Position numbers and translations under genes: made by a program. The notes under the pieces were generated by a model, which saw only the letters and a list, made by a program, of their open reading frames with translations, searched no databases and was not told the origin of the DNA. This document shows positions 17,249 through 25,523 of a DNA stretch of 64,000 nt, in pieces; the stretch's first letter is position 1, and each line of letters begins with the position of its first letter. The DNA comes from Pseudomonas sp. MF4836. GTDB taxonomy: Bacteria > Pseudomonadota > Gammaproteobacteria > Pseudomonadales > Pseudomonadaceae. The DNA lies in NCBI RefSeq assembly GCF_002018875.1, contig NZ_MVOL01000003.1, positions 1 to 64,000 on the forward strand, given 5' to 3'.

Positions 17249-18703
17249 TCAGTGGCTGACGAAATAGTAAGCCTGGCGCCCGACTTTCATGCTCTTGACC
17301 ACCCGCAGCGGAGCCTGGGGTTCCTGCTCGGCGGCCATCAGCGCCACATGTTGCGGCGAGGCCGCGAGGAAAGCGTGCAACTGGGCCTCGGTCTGCAGGT
17401 CCGGCAACTGGCTTTGGGTGTAGAACACGCTGGCACCGCCGACTCGCTCATTGGCTTGATAGATCCCGACCTGGTGCTGGTCAGCCTGCAGCGCCTGCAC
17501 CTGATTCATCAGCGGCAGGAACGACAGCGTGCGGTCGGCCCGGGGCGCGGCCCACTGGGCGGTGGCCAGGTAGCTGCACACCACCAGCGTCATGATGCCC
17601 ACTGCCAGGCCACGACGGTGCTGGCCCAGTTTGCCCAGCCAGCTGCCCGTGCCGGCCTGCCGGCCCAGGCGCTGATACAGCACGGCGGCGTATTCGGCGG
17701 CCAGGACCGCGGCGGCTGGCGTCAGCGACATCAGGTACACCGTGCGCTTGCTCGACGCCAGGCACAGCAGGGTGAACTGGGCCACCAGCCACAGACTGAA
17801 GAACAGCCGGTAGCGGTTCTCCATCAGGCTTTTGCGAAAGTGCCACAGGCCCAGGTAGACCAGGATGTTCCACGGCAGAAAGGCCTGGGGCAGCTTGGCC
17901 AGGTAGTAGTAGAACGGCTCGTAATGCCCGGCTTCCTCGAAGGAGCCGTCGAAGCGCCCGACGCTGTTGGTCCACAGCACCTCGCCCAGGGCTTGCAGGC
18001 CGCCGCGCTGATACAGCAGGTAGAGCCAGATCAGCAGCGGGATCAGGCCCAGCAGGGTAAACAGCGCCGGGCGCAGCCAGTGGCTCGGGGCCAAGCGTTT
18101 TTCCAGCAGGCTGTCGGCGACCAGGTAGGCAAAGATCACCACCCCGGGCATCGCCAGGCCCAGCACCCCCTTGCTCAGGGTGGCAATGGCGATCCCGACG
18201 GCGAACAGCAGCCAGGCCAGCAGCGCCGGTTGCTGATCGGCCGCGCGGCGCTGAGCCTGGAAGAACGCCAGCAGCGCCAGGGTCACGCCCAGGCTGAGCA
18301 AGGCGTCTTCGCCCACGCCGCGCACGTTGCTCCAGTAACTGGCCATGGTCGCCAGCATCGCCGCCGCGACCCAGGCCACCGTTGTCGGCCGGCCAAAACG
18401 GCGCAGCATGGCGTACAGCAGCAGCACACTGAACAGACCGGCAAAGGCCGAGGCCAGGCGCACGGCCCAGGGGGTGCCGCCGAAGGCGCGGATGGCGCCG
18501 GCGTCGAGCCACAGGCTCAGCGGCGGTTTTTCCAGGAAGGGCTGGCCGAACAGGCGCGGGGTGACCCAGTCGTTATCCAGGTGCATTTGCATGGCGATCC
18601 CGGCGACCCGGGCTTCGGTGGAGCCTTGCAACTGATGATTGCCCAGGGCGAAAAAGAACAGCAGGCCGGCAAGCAGGAAGAGCAGCGGGGCGGGTCGCGA
18701 CAT
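17249..18703 (-). CDS. ArnT-like glycosyltransferase (GT-C, family 83/39)
   Basis: A 484-residue polytopic membrane protein with about 12 hydrophobic segments. The first periplasmic loop carries STEARVAG and the QPFLEKPPLSLW motif typical of ArnT/PMT-like enzymes that use polyprenyl-phosphate sugars, transferring them to lipid A or other envelope acceptors on the periplasmic side. It is shorter than ArnT (about 550). The ATG at 18703 opens the hydrophobic first helix; the extra 23 upstream residues are unlikely. It converges on the histidine phosphatase gene across a shared terminator. The rest of the aminoarabinose operon is absent, so this is an orphan glycosyltransferase. Confidence 0.82.
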   Translation of the reverse strand: MSRPAPLLFLLAGLLFFFALGNHQLQGSTEARVAGIAMQMHLDNDWVTPRLFGQPFLEKPPLSLWLDAGAIRAFGGTPWAVRLASAFAGLFSVLLLYAMLRRFGRPTTVAWVAAAMLATMASYWSNVRGVGEDALLSLGVTLALLAFFQAQRRAADQQPALLAWLLFAVGIAIATLSKGVLGLAMPGVVIFAYLVADSLLEKRLAPSHWLRPALFTLLGLIPLLIWLYLLYQRGGLQALGEVLWTNSVGRFDGSFEEAGHYEPFYYYLAKLPQAFLPWNILVYLGLWHFRKSLMENRYRLFFSLWLVAQFTLLCLASSKRTVYLMSLTPAAAVLAAEYAAVLYQRLGRQAGTGSWLGKLGQHRRGLAVGIMTLVVCSYLATAQWAAPRADRTLSFLPLMNQVQALQADQHQVGIYQANERVGGASVFYTQSQLPDLQTEAQLHAFLAASPQHVALMAAEQEPQAPLRVVKSMKVGRQAYYFVSH

Positions 18704-18814
18704 GAGCTTGGGGCCACCAGTAGAGGATTGATCGAAGTGCCGCGAGGCAATCGACGAAGTATACGGGGCCAATTCTTAACAATTCGTGAACGGCGGGCGC
18801 GATGCTCGCGGGCT

Positions 18815-19159
18815 TCAGCCTTGCGGCCGCCAATACGCCGCCGCGTGCTGGGCGAACAGCTCGGCGTAGGGCGGCTCGCTGATTCCCAGGACCGTGACTT
18901 CAATGGCGTCTTCCCCGCAGTCGGCGGAAAAGTCCTGGATGTAGACACCCGCGCAGACCAGCGCTTGGCCCTGGTGCAGCACGCTCAGGTGCAGGTCGCT
19001 CTGATCGCTTTCGGCCCGGGCGCGGATCAGCGCTTGCACCTGGGCATAGGCCGGCGCCGGGATAAACAGGCCGAACGCCACGCCCATGGGCGGGTCGCCG
19101 GACTCCAGTTCGGACCAGCCGATCAGCTGTGCGTGATGCCAGACTTCAAAGCGCGGCAT
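18815..19159 (-). CDS. Hypothetical protein
   Basis: A 114-residue acidic cytoplasmic protein beginning PRFEVWHHAQLIGWSELESGDPPMG. No signal peptide or membrane segment is visible. It is four bases downstream of another unknown gene on the same strand, so the two form a small operon. Proteins of this type (short, acidic, starting with a phrase about the encoded gene's own sheet-rich fold) are often found near immunity-type genes in pseudomonads, but I cannot name a family. Confidence 0.6.
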   Translation of the reverse strand: MPRFEVWHHAQLIGWSELESGDPPMGVAFGLFIPAPAYAQVQALIRARAESDQSDLHLSVLHQGQALVCAGVYIQDFSADCGEDAIEVTVLGISEPPYAELFAQHAAAYWRPQG

Positions 19160-19163
19160 GGCC

Positions 19164-19613
19164 TCAGTCCTCCTCCTGAAACCAGGCGCAAGCGATGCGC
19201 CCGGGGGCCAGGGCCAGTACGCCGCTGTCGAAGGTGCAGTCGCTGACAGCAGTCCAGTTGACCTCGCCGCCGGGGTTGTCCGGGGTCTTGATCAGCGGGC
19301 CGTTGGTATAGAAGGCGGCGCCGGGGGCGGCAAGATGGGTCATCAGTTCGGCGGCGAAGCGCTGGGCCTGGGCCCTGGGCATGAGTTTCAGGCGGTGGAC
19401 CATGTCGCGCCGCAACAGCCAGACCAGCACTTGCTCGGCCTCTTCGGCACTGATTGCGCGATAGATGCCGGGGTTGTCGAGCAGTCCGAAGCGGCGTGCG
19501 GCGTCTTCCACCGACCCGGACTCCCAGGCCTGGATGCCCATGATCGAGTTGCCGACATCGCGCAGGTCGAGAATCTGGTGTTCCAAGGCATCGAGGGAGC
19601 GGGCAACAGGCAT
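19164..19613 (-). CDS. Hypothetical protein
   Basis: A 149-residue cytoplasmic protein without signal peptide or membrane segments; the N-terminal half is helical (LDALEHQILDLRDVGNSIMG, then AWESGSVEDAARRFGLLD) and the C-terminal half sheet-like and acidic. It is the first gene of a two-gene unit, ending four bases before the next start. No family is recognised. The first ATG (19613) fits the end of the preceding gap, in which no other gene is seen. Confidence 0.6.
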   Translation of the reverse strand: MPVARSLDALEHQILDLRDVGNSIMGIQAWESGSVEDAARRFGLLDNPGIYRAISAEEAEQVLVWLLRRDMVHRLKLMPRAQAQRFAAELMTHLAAPGAAFYTNGPLIKTPDNPGGEVNWTAVSDCTFDSGVLALAPGRIACAWFQEED

Positions 19614-19870
19614 TTCAGGTTTCCGGGCAAATCGCGATAGTCTCTGCCAGCGAGGCTGGAGGCGCAGGGCAGTGATGCTAGCGCACTCGGGCCTCGTTGC
19701 GCTGTATCAACCCCCTTTGCAACACCCGAGAAGGAGATGGACATGTTCAGGTTCCTCACGATTACTGAGCCGCCGCAAACCCCCGCGCATTGCCATGGAG
19801 GCTCCGTCAACGGAGCCATAGCTGCCTGGGAGCTGAAAAATCTGGCTCTCAATGCAAAGGGGTTTGTCTC

Positions 19871-20227
19871 ATGTCCAAAGAGTTACTCGGAGTTTCTGCT
19901 GTAGGGTTGATGGTGCTGGGCGAGTTCTGCGCCATCTACAGTGAAGTGGTCGCCGCGCGCCTGGCGCATACCGGCAACACCACCTGGGCCGACCTGGCAT
20001 TGCCGGTGTTGATCATGTGCTTTGCCGGTATCTGCCTGATTGGCGCGTACTGGCTGGGGTATGTCGCGGTCGGTGATATCTGGCTGATTACCGTGGTCTC
20101 CGTCACCTCGTTGCTGCTTCTGGAGCCGCTGGTGATCTGGGCGATCTTCCATGAGCAGCCGGGGCGTGGCGCCTTGATCGGGTTCTGCCTCGGGGCCCTG
20201 GGCATGCTCTCGGCGGTATTCCTGTAG
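19871..20227 (+). CDS. Small four-helix membrane protein, half-transporter-like
   Basis: A 118-residue protein with four hydrophobic helices (about residues 4-26, 44-66, 71-92 and 98-117). Size and topology resemble small multidrug-resistance or half-size DMT proteins (LLEPLVIWAIFHEQPGRGALIGFCLGALGM looks like the last helix pair of a DMT repeat), though the Glu of SMR helix 1 is only loosely matched by E18. The ATG at 19871 was chosen because the longer frame has a polar leader. It is a single gene with unknown substrate. Confidence 0.65.
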   Translation: MSKELLGVSAVGLMVLGEFCAIYSEVVAARLAHTGNTTWADLALPVLIMCFAGICLIGAYWLGYVAVGDIWLITVVSVTSLLLLEPLVIWAIFHEQPGRGALIGFCLGALGMLSAVFL

Positions 20228-20310
20228 AACGCTGCGCTGGGCGCAGCCACTCGCCTCTGGTCCGGCAGGCAATCTGCCGGTCCAGGATGTTCAGGCCCCC
20301 GGGCCTGGAC

Positions 20311-21093
20311 TCACACAGCCTGTTTGGGAAAGTAGCGACTGGGCGCATCCCCCAGCACTCGACGAAACACACTGCTGAAGGCGCTCGGGCTGCTATAGCC
20401 CAGGTCGGTCGCGACCCGGGTGATGGCCTCGCCCTCGCCCAGGCGCGCCACGGCCGCCAACAGGCAGGCCTGCTGACGCCATTCGACAAAACTGATGCCG
20501 GTCTCCTGGCGAAACAGGCGGGTGAACGTGCGCCGGCTCATGTTCACCTCGCGCGCCATGCAGTCGATGCCGATTTCCAGGGACGGCTGGGCCAGCAAGC
20601 GCTGGCAGGCTTTTGCCAGGCGCGGTTCATCGGGCAGCGGCGCGTTCAGCGACAGCGGCGCCATGGCGGCTATTTCATGCAGCAGCAAGGTCATCAAGTG
20701 CCCGTCGTGGCTGTCTTCGGCGTAGAGCGCGGGAATGTTCATGGCCCGCAGCAGCAACTGGCGCAGCAACTCGGACACACCGAACACCTGGCACCGCGCG
20801 GGCAGCTTGAGCGCGGTGGCGGCGGGGGGGCGGATGTAGGTGTTGAGCATGGTCACCGGGCCGCTCATCTGCATTTCATGGGGCACGCCGGCGGGCACCC
20901 AGACTGCCCGTTGCGGCGGCACCACCCAGTTGCCGGCATCGGTGAACAGGGTGATCACGCCACTGGCGGCCAGGGCGAATTGGCCGCGTTGGTGACTGTG
21001 GCGGGGGAAGTGCTGGCCGGCGTGGTAGTCGCTGGCGGTGACCACGGCGTCGCGTGGGGTGTTTTCGTAAGGATCGATATCTATCTGGCGCAT
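20311..21093 (-). CDS. AraC family regulator with cupin sensor (NimR-like)
   Basis: A 260-residue AraC-type regulator: an N-terminal cupin domain (about residues 10-95, HFPRHSHQRGQFALAASG and VPPQRAVWVPAGVPHEMQ) and a C-terminal double HTH (about 165-255, DCMAREVNMSRRTFTRLFRQETG). It is divergent from an EamA-type exporter gene with 117 bases between, the classic arrangement in which the regulator controls its neighbour exporter, as NimR does for NimT in E. coli (different exporter family). The first ATG (21093) fits the family N-terminus. Confidence 0.87.
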   Translation of the reverse strand: MRQIDIDPYENTPRDAVVTASDYHAGQHFPRHSHQRGQFALAASGVITLFTDAGNWVVPPQRAVWVPAGVPHEMQMSGPVTMLNTYIRPPAATALKLPARCQVFGVSELLRQLLLRAMNIPALYAEDSHDGHLMTLLLHEIAAMAPLSLNAPLPDEPRLAKACQRLLAQPSLEIGIDCMAREVNMSRRTFTRLFRQETGISFVEWRQQACLLAAVARLGEGEAITRVATDLGYSSPSAFSSVFRRVLGDAPSRYFPKQAV

Positions 21094-21210
21094 GGCCCGA
21101 ATTTAATGATCAATGGCCTGGCATTGCAAGCGGGCCATGGCCCGGGCTAGTCATAGTGGCATCTTCGCCGGCGCGTCTCTGCGCGGGCCTTTGTGCTGGA
21201 ACGCGAGCTG

Positions 21211-22095
21211 ATGCAGAAGCGACACTTGATCCTGGCCGTGCTGGTGACAGCGCTCTGGGGCTTTAATTTTCCGATCACCAAGCTTGGCCTGGCCAACCTC
21301 GACCCGCTGCTGCTCACGGGCCTGCGCTTTACCCTGGCGGCCCTGCCCTGGGTGTTTTTTATCCGCAGGCCCCAGGTCGCCATCGGTTGGCTGGCGGCGT
21401 ATGGCGTGATCTTCGGGGTGGCGATGTGGGCCTTGATCAACCTCGGGATCAAGCTGGGCGTGGCGCCGGGCACCGCCGCGCTGCTGATCCAGTTCAGCGC
21501 CTTTTTCACCCTGGGCTGGGGGGTGTTGCTGTTTGGCGAACGCTTGAGCCGAGGGCAGGTGCTCGGGCTGGTGCTGGCGGCGCTGGGGTTGCTGTGCATC
21601 CTGCAAGGCAGCCCGGGGCAGGGCACGTCACTGGGCTACGGGCTGTTGTTGATCAGCGCCCTGAGCTGGAGCCTGGGCAACGTGATCATCAAGCGCTCCG
21701 GAGTGCGCGAGATCTTTGCCTTTGTGGTCTGGTCGAGCCTGTTTGCGCCGCTGCCGCTGTTTGCGCTGACCTGGCTGAGCCAGGGTTCGGCGCCTTTTGT
21801 GAACCTGGCGAGAGGGCTGGATCAACGCACCCTGTGGTCCCTGGCGTTCCAGGTCTATGGCGCCACGCACTTCTGCTACTGGGGCTGGAACCTGTTGCTG
21901 CGCGAGTACCCGGTGTCGCGGGTGGCACCCTTGTCGTTGCTGATCCCGGTGTTCGGCGTGCTGGGCTCGGTGCTGCTGCTGGGGCATCAGGTCGACGCCC
22001 GGGAGGCGCTGGCCATGGTGTTGATTCTGTCGGCGCTGGCCGTGGGCCTGATCAAGGGCCGGCGCCCGCCCCAGGAGCCCTGCGCAACCCGATAG
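21211..22095 (+). CDS. EamA family exporter (DMT superfamily)
   Basis: A 294-residue protein with ten predicted helices in two EamA repeats (about residues 1-135 and 143-285). The opening LVTALWGFNFPITKLGL and FFTLGWGVLLFGERL are strongly reminiscent of EamA/YdeD, the O-acetylserine/cysteine exporter. The ATG at 21211 follows gcgag; earlier starts add only a few residues. It is divergent from the cupin-AraC gene, its likely regulator, and converges on the TetR gene two bases away. Amino-acid derivative export is a plausible role but is not proven. Confidence 0.87.
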   Translation: MQKRHLILAVLVTALWGFNFPITKLGLANLDPLLLTGLRFTLAALPWVFFIRRPQVAIGWLAAYGVIFGVAMWALINLGIKLGVAPGTAALLIQFSAFFTLGWGVLLFGERLSRGQVLGLVLAALGLLCILQGSPGQGTSLGYGLLLISALSWSLGNVIIKRSGVREIFAFVVWSSLFAPLPLFALTWLSQGSAPFVNLARGLDQRTLWSLAFQVYGATHFCYWGWNLLLREYPVSRVAPLSLLIPVFGVLGSVLLLGHQVDAREALAMVLILSALAVGLIKGRRPPQEPCATR

Positions 22096-22097
22096 GC

Positions 22098-22706
22098 TTA
22101 CGCCGGACCGGTGCCGGCCGCGGCATCGAACACTGCCAAGGCCATGGGCAGGGTGGCCAGCAGCCGTGGTTTTTCGATGCCGTCCCGAGCCTGCACCGAC
22201 AACCCGTGCAGCAGGGTGGCGTAGCAGTCGCCCAGGGCTTGCACCGAGGTCTGGCGCGGCAGTTCGCCGGACTCCACGGCCTGTTCCAGGCGCTGGATGA
22301 TCGAGCGGGTGCGGTCGCGCCGATGCCCGGCCAGCCACTCGCGGATGCTGTCGTTATCCAGGGTGCAGTTGGTCGCCGATGACACCACCATGCAACCCAG
22401 GGGCCCGTCGGGACGGGTGTAGAGCTCGATGGCGTCGCGCAACATGCGCTCGATGGCCGCGCGCGCCGTGGGCTCTTCGCTCAGGGCCTGGTCGGCAAAG
22501 GCGCCTTCACCGTTCTCGTACAGGGCAATGGCTTCGCGAAACAGCGCTTCCTTGGAGCCGAAGGCGGCGTAGATGCGGGCCGAGGCGATGCCCAGGGCCT
22601 GCACCAGGTCGGCCATGGACGTGGCTTCAAAACCGCGCTGCCAAAACACATCGCGGGCCTGGCGCAAGGCCTGGTCTCGATCGAACTCCCGGGGTCTGCC
22701 GGCCAT
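22098..22706 (-). CDS. TetR family repressor
   Basis: A 202-residue TetR-type repressor with an N-terminal HTH (about residues 11-57, SMADLVQALGIASARIYAAFGSKEALF) and a helical ligand-binding domain that includes the DGPLGCMVVSSAT segment. The ATG at 22706 gives the family start GRPREFDRDQAL; the longer frame runs through its own operator. It is divergent from the isomerase/hydrolase operon, and a perfect palindrome sits in the intergenic region, so it very likely represses that operon and itself. The ligand is unknown. Confidence 0.88.
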   Translation of the reverse strand: MAGRPREFDRDQALRQARDVFWQRGFEATSMADLVQALGIASARIYAAFGSKEALFREAIALYENGEGAFADQALSEEPTARAAIERMLRDAIELYTRPDGPLGCMVVSSATNCTLDNDSIREWLAGHRRDRTRSIIQRLEQAVESGELPRQTSVQALGDCYATLLHGLSVQARDGIEKPRLLATLPMALAVFDAAAGTGPA

Positions 22707-22753
22707 GCTGTGGATGCCTCGCCTGAATGATGGGTGTGTGCCGGCGTGCATTA

Positions 22754-22768
22754 TTGATCGATCGACAA
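22754..22768. promoter_or_regulatory. Degenerate TetR operator
   Basis: ttgatcgatcgacaa is an imperfect match to the palindrome at 22816 and lies about 50 bases before the TetR start, so it is a possible second, autoregulatory site. Confidence 0.45.
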
Positions 22769-22815
22769 AAAAATCAAGCCCGCGTATTGACGGGGTCATG
22801 GCGCTGCCTCTATTG

Positions 22816-22831
22816 TTTGTCGACCGACAAA
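22816..22831. promoter_or_regulatory. TetR operator palindrome
   Basis: TTTGTCG-AC-CGACAAA is a perfect inverted repeat of seven-base arms. It ends five bases before the aggag site of the isomerase gene, where a bound repressor would block transcription or initiation. Confidence 0.7.
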
Positions 22832-22846
22832 TAATAGGAGTGCCCG

Positions 22847-23914
22847 ATGAAAACCCTTAAAGGACCGAGCCTGCACCTGGCTCAATTCAGTGACGCCGCG
22901 GCGCCGTTCGACAGCCTGCCGTCGATTGCCGCCTGGGCCGCCGGCATGGGCTTCAAGGCCTTGCAGTTGCCGGCCTGGGATGAGCGTCTGTTCGACGTCA
23001 GCCTGGCCGCGCAAAGCCAGGATTACTGCGATGAAATCAGCGGTGTGGTGGCCGAGCACGGGCTGGTGATCAGTGAGCTGACCACCCACCTGTTCGGCCA
23101 GTTGGTGGCCGTGCACCCGGCCTATGACAGCCTGTGCGACGGCTTTGCCCCGGCCCGGCTCAAAGGCAATTCGGCGGGCAAGACCCAATGGGCACTGGAG
23201 CGTTTGCAGATGTCGGCCAAGGCCTCGCGGCGTCTGGGCCTGACAGAAATGGGCAGCTTCTCCGGCTCCCTGGCCTGGCCGTATTTCTTTCCGTTTCCGC
23301 AGCGCCCCGAAGGCCTGATCGATTCGGCGTTTGCCGAGCTGGCCAAGCGCTGGCTGCCGATCCTCGATGCCTGTGACGAGCAGGGGGTGAACCTGTGCTA
23401 CGAGATCCACCCTGGCGAAGACCTGCACGACGGCGTGACCTTCGAGATGTTCCTGGCGCGGGTGGGCAATCACCCTCGCTGCAAGATGCTGTTCGACCCC
23501 AGCCACTTCGTCTTGCAGCAGCTCAATTACCTGGACTACCTGGACATCTACCACGAGTTCATCGGCATGTTTCACGTCAAGGACGCCGAGTTCAATCCCA
23601 CTGGACGCCAGGGTGTGTACGGCGGTTATCAGGGCTGGGCTGATCGTGCCGGGCGCTTCCGCTCCCTGGGCGATGGCCAGGTCGACTTCAAGGGGATTTT
23701 TTCCAAGCTGGCCCTGTATGACTACGACGGCTGGGCGGCGCTGGAGTGGGAATGCTGCCTCAAGGATCAGCAGCAGGGGGCTCGCGAGGGCGTGGCCTTT
23801 ATCAACCAGCACATCATCCAGGTGACCGACAAGGTGTTCGACGACTTCGCCGGAGCTCCGGTGGATCAGGCCCAGATCAATCAACTACTCGGCATTGCGC
23901 CGGTCGCGGCATAA
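22847..23914 (+). CDS. Sugar phosphate isomerase/epimerase (xylose-isomerase-like TIM barrel)
   Basis: A 355-residue AP-endonuclease-2/xylose-isomerase-like TIM-barrel protein. Metal-ligand motifs typical of the family are seen: CYEIHPGED (about residues 184-192), LFDPSHF (about 216-222), FHVKDAEFN (about 242-250) and ALEWECC near 300, giving the usual E, D, H and E ligands. Members isomerise or epimerise sugars, inositol derivatives or hydroxypyruvate. An aggag site is close to the ATG at 22847. It is the first gene of a TetR-controlled pair with an alpha/beta hydrolase, so the pathway probably degrades a sugar-like or glycosylated compound; the substrate is unknown. Confidence 0.85.
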   Translation: MKTLKGPSLHLAQFSDAAAPFDSLPSIAAWAAGMGFKALQLPAWDERLFDVSLAAQSQDYCDEISGVVAEHGLVISELTTHLFGQLVAVHPAYDSLCDGFAPARLKGNSAGKTQWALERLQMSAKASRRLGLTEMGSFSGSLAWPYFFPFPQRPEGLIDSAFAELAKRWLPILDACDEQGVNLCYEIHPGEDLHDGVTFEMFLARVGNHPRCKMLFDPSHFVLQQLNYLDYLDIYHEFIGMFHVKDAEFNPTGRQGVYGGYQGWADRAGRFRSLGDGQVDFKGIFSKLALYDYDGWAALEWECCLKDQQQGAREGVAFINQHIIQVTDKVFDDFAGAPVDQAQINQLLGIAPVAA

Positions 23915-23925
23915 GGATGATGAGC

Positions 23926-24807
23926 ATGAATAACGCTGAACAATCGGCCGTTGCCGGACATGAGCCGCACCACGGTTATGAGCGTATCGACGGCCTGCGC
24001 CTGCACTACGTGACGCAAGGCCAGGGTCGGCCGGTGCTGTTGATACCGGGCTGGCCGCAGACCTGGTTCACCTGGCGCCACGTGATGCAGGCGTTGGCCG
24101 AGCAGGGCTACCAGGCGATTGCGGTGGACCTGCCGGGCATGGGCCTGTCGGATAAACCCCGGGACGGCTACGACACCGGCACCAGTGCCGGGCGCCTGCA
24201 TGCCTTGATGCAGGCTCTGGGGCACGAGCGTTATTCGGTCCTGGGCCATGACGTGGGCATGTGGATCGCCTACGCCCTGGCCAGCGACCAGCCGCAGGCG
24301 GTGGAAAAACTGGTGCTCACCGAAGCCGTGATTCCGGGGCTGGCCCCGGCGCCGTCGATCTTCGCCCCGCCGGAGCTGAATATTTTCCTCTGGCACTTCA
24401 TGTTCAACCAGTTGCAGGACTTGCCCGAGGTGCTGATCACCGGCCGCGAGGCGCAGTACCTGGCCTACATGTTCGAGAAGTGGTCGTTCCGCCAGGACCG
24501 GGTGGCGGTGGACACCTACGTCAAGGCCTACTCGGCGCCGGGCGGCTTGAGTGGCGGCTTTGGTTATTACCGGGCGATTCCGCAAACCATCCGCCAGAAC
24601 CAGCTGCGGGCGGCGACCCCACTGGCCATGCCGGTGCTGGCGATTGGCGCGCAGCACGCCACCGACAATGCGCCGCTGGAGACCTTGCAGGGCAATGCCC
24701 TGGATCTGCGGGGCGCCATCGTCGCCGATTGCGGGCACTTCATTACCGAGGAGGCGCCTGAAGCGTTCATCGCCCTGGTGCTGCCGTTCCTGTCGCAGCA
24801 GAACTGA
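23926..24807 (+). CDS. Alpha/beta hydrolase, Asp-nucleophile (epoxide hydrolase/dehalogenase type)
   Basis: A 293-residue alpha/beta hydrolase. The oxyanion loop is LIPGWPQTWFTW, and the nucleophile elbow is GHDVG, where Asp replaces Ser, as in epoxide hydrolases, haloalkane and fluoroacetate dehalogenases; the catalytic His is in CGHFITEEAP near the end. This is not a typical esterase. Three in-frame ATGs occur at 23917, 23920 and 23926; aagg at 23913-23916 best fits 23926. It follows the isomerase gene by 11 bases, so both belong to the TetR-regulated operon. Confidence 0.85.
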   Translation: MNNAEQSAVAGHEPHHGYERIDGLRLHYVTQGQGRPVLLIPGWPQTWFTWRHVMQALAEQGYQAIAVDLPGMGLSDKPRDGYDTGTSAGRLHALMQALGHERYSVLGHDVGMWIAYALASDQPQAVEKLVLTEAVIPGLAPAPSIFAPPELNIFLWHFMFNQLQDLPEVLITGREAQYLAYMFEKWSFRQDRVAVDTYVKAYSAPGGLSGGFGYYRAIPQTIRQNQLRAATPLAMPVLAIGAQHATDNAPLETLQGNALDLRGAIVADCGHFITEEAPEAFIALVLPFLSQQN

Positions 24808-24810
24808 CAG

Positions 24811-24840
24811 CGCCATCGCCGGTAAACCGGCTCCTGCAGC
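24811..24840. repeat. REP element
   Basis: The segment cgccatcgccggtaaaccgg carries the stem gccgg-taaa-ccggc (24818-24831) and matches the tcgccggcaagccggctcc REP class of fluorescent pseudomonads. It lies between convergent genes. Confidence 0.55.
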
Positions 24841-24864
24841 TCAATGGCAAGCACGCACCCTTGA

Positions 24865-25347
24865 TCAGCGCAGGTGCCGGCCGCTGCGCCACCAGAATAT
24901 CGCCCCCAGCAAGGCCCCCGAGGCGCCGAACAACGGCGCCAGGGGCCAGCAGCGCTCCAGGGTGCTGGGGGATACCTGCTCTTCGGCTGGATCGGTATAG
25001 AAATCCGGATCCAACTGCATCACCAGGGGAATGGTGGGCAGCGCACTCAGGGCGCCGCACAGCAGGTAGATCGCGATATGGCGCCAGGTAAAACGCTGGG
25101 CCAGCCAGAAGAACAGGGCGCAGGGCAGGGCCGCGACGGTGCCGACCACCATGACGCTCAAACACCCGATCGCCAGGCTGAAAGACATCACCGACGGCAG
25201 GCTGCTCCACAGCGTGGGGCTGCCACCAAGCATCAGCAGGCCGAACGACAGGGCCACAACCAGGGACAGCGCCGCGACGCCGACCAGGTAGGTGATAAAC
25301 CAGTCAATGGCGCGCACGGTACGAATGGGGGTGGAGGTTCGGGACAT
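24865..25347 (-). CDS. Hypothetical four-TM membrane protein
   Basis: A 160-residue inner-membrane protein with four hydrophobic segments (about residues 13-40, 50-78, 87-108 and 136-152), the last followed by WWRSGRHLR. No catalytic motif is visible. The ATG at 25347 starts just before the first helix; the longer frame adds 39 polar residues. It is a single gene between a REP element and the divergent azlC, and its function is unknown. Confidence 0.6.
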   Translation of the reverse strand: MSRTSTPIRTVRAIDWFITYLVGVAALSLVVALSFGLLMLGGSPTLWSSLPSVMSFSLAIGCLSVMVVGTVAALPCALFFWLAQRFTWRHIAIYLLCGALSALPTIPLVMQLDPDFYTDPAEEQVSPSTLERCWPLAPLFGASGALLGAIFWWRSGRHLR

Positions 25348-25523
25348 GGGGAAGCGGACCGTTGAGGGCTGATGAGCGCAAAGGCTATCGATAGCGGGCG
25401 CGGCACACTGTGGAGTTTGTGTGGTTTTCCTGTGGTGAATCGGGGCTGACGCCAGCCCGCACAATCGTACAAGACCCTGTTGCCTGAGCCTTGCATGCTG
25501 CCCGCGGGATATCGGAGGTGGTT

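Noticed and set aside
17237..19246. 669-codon plus-strand frame opposite the ArnT-like gene
   Set aside because: Antisense shadow of a membrane protein, rich in Gln, His and Gly.
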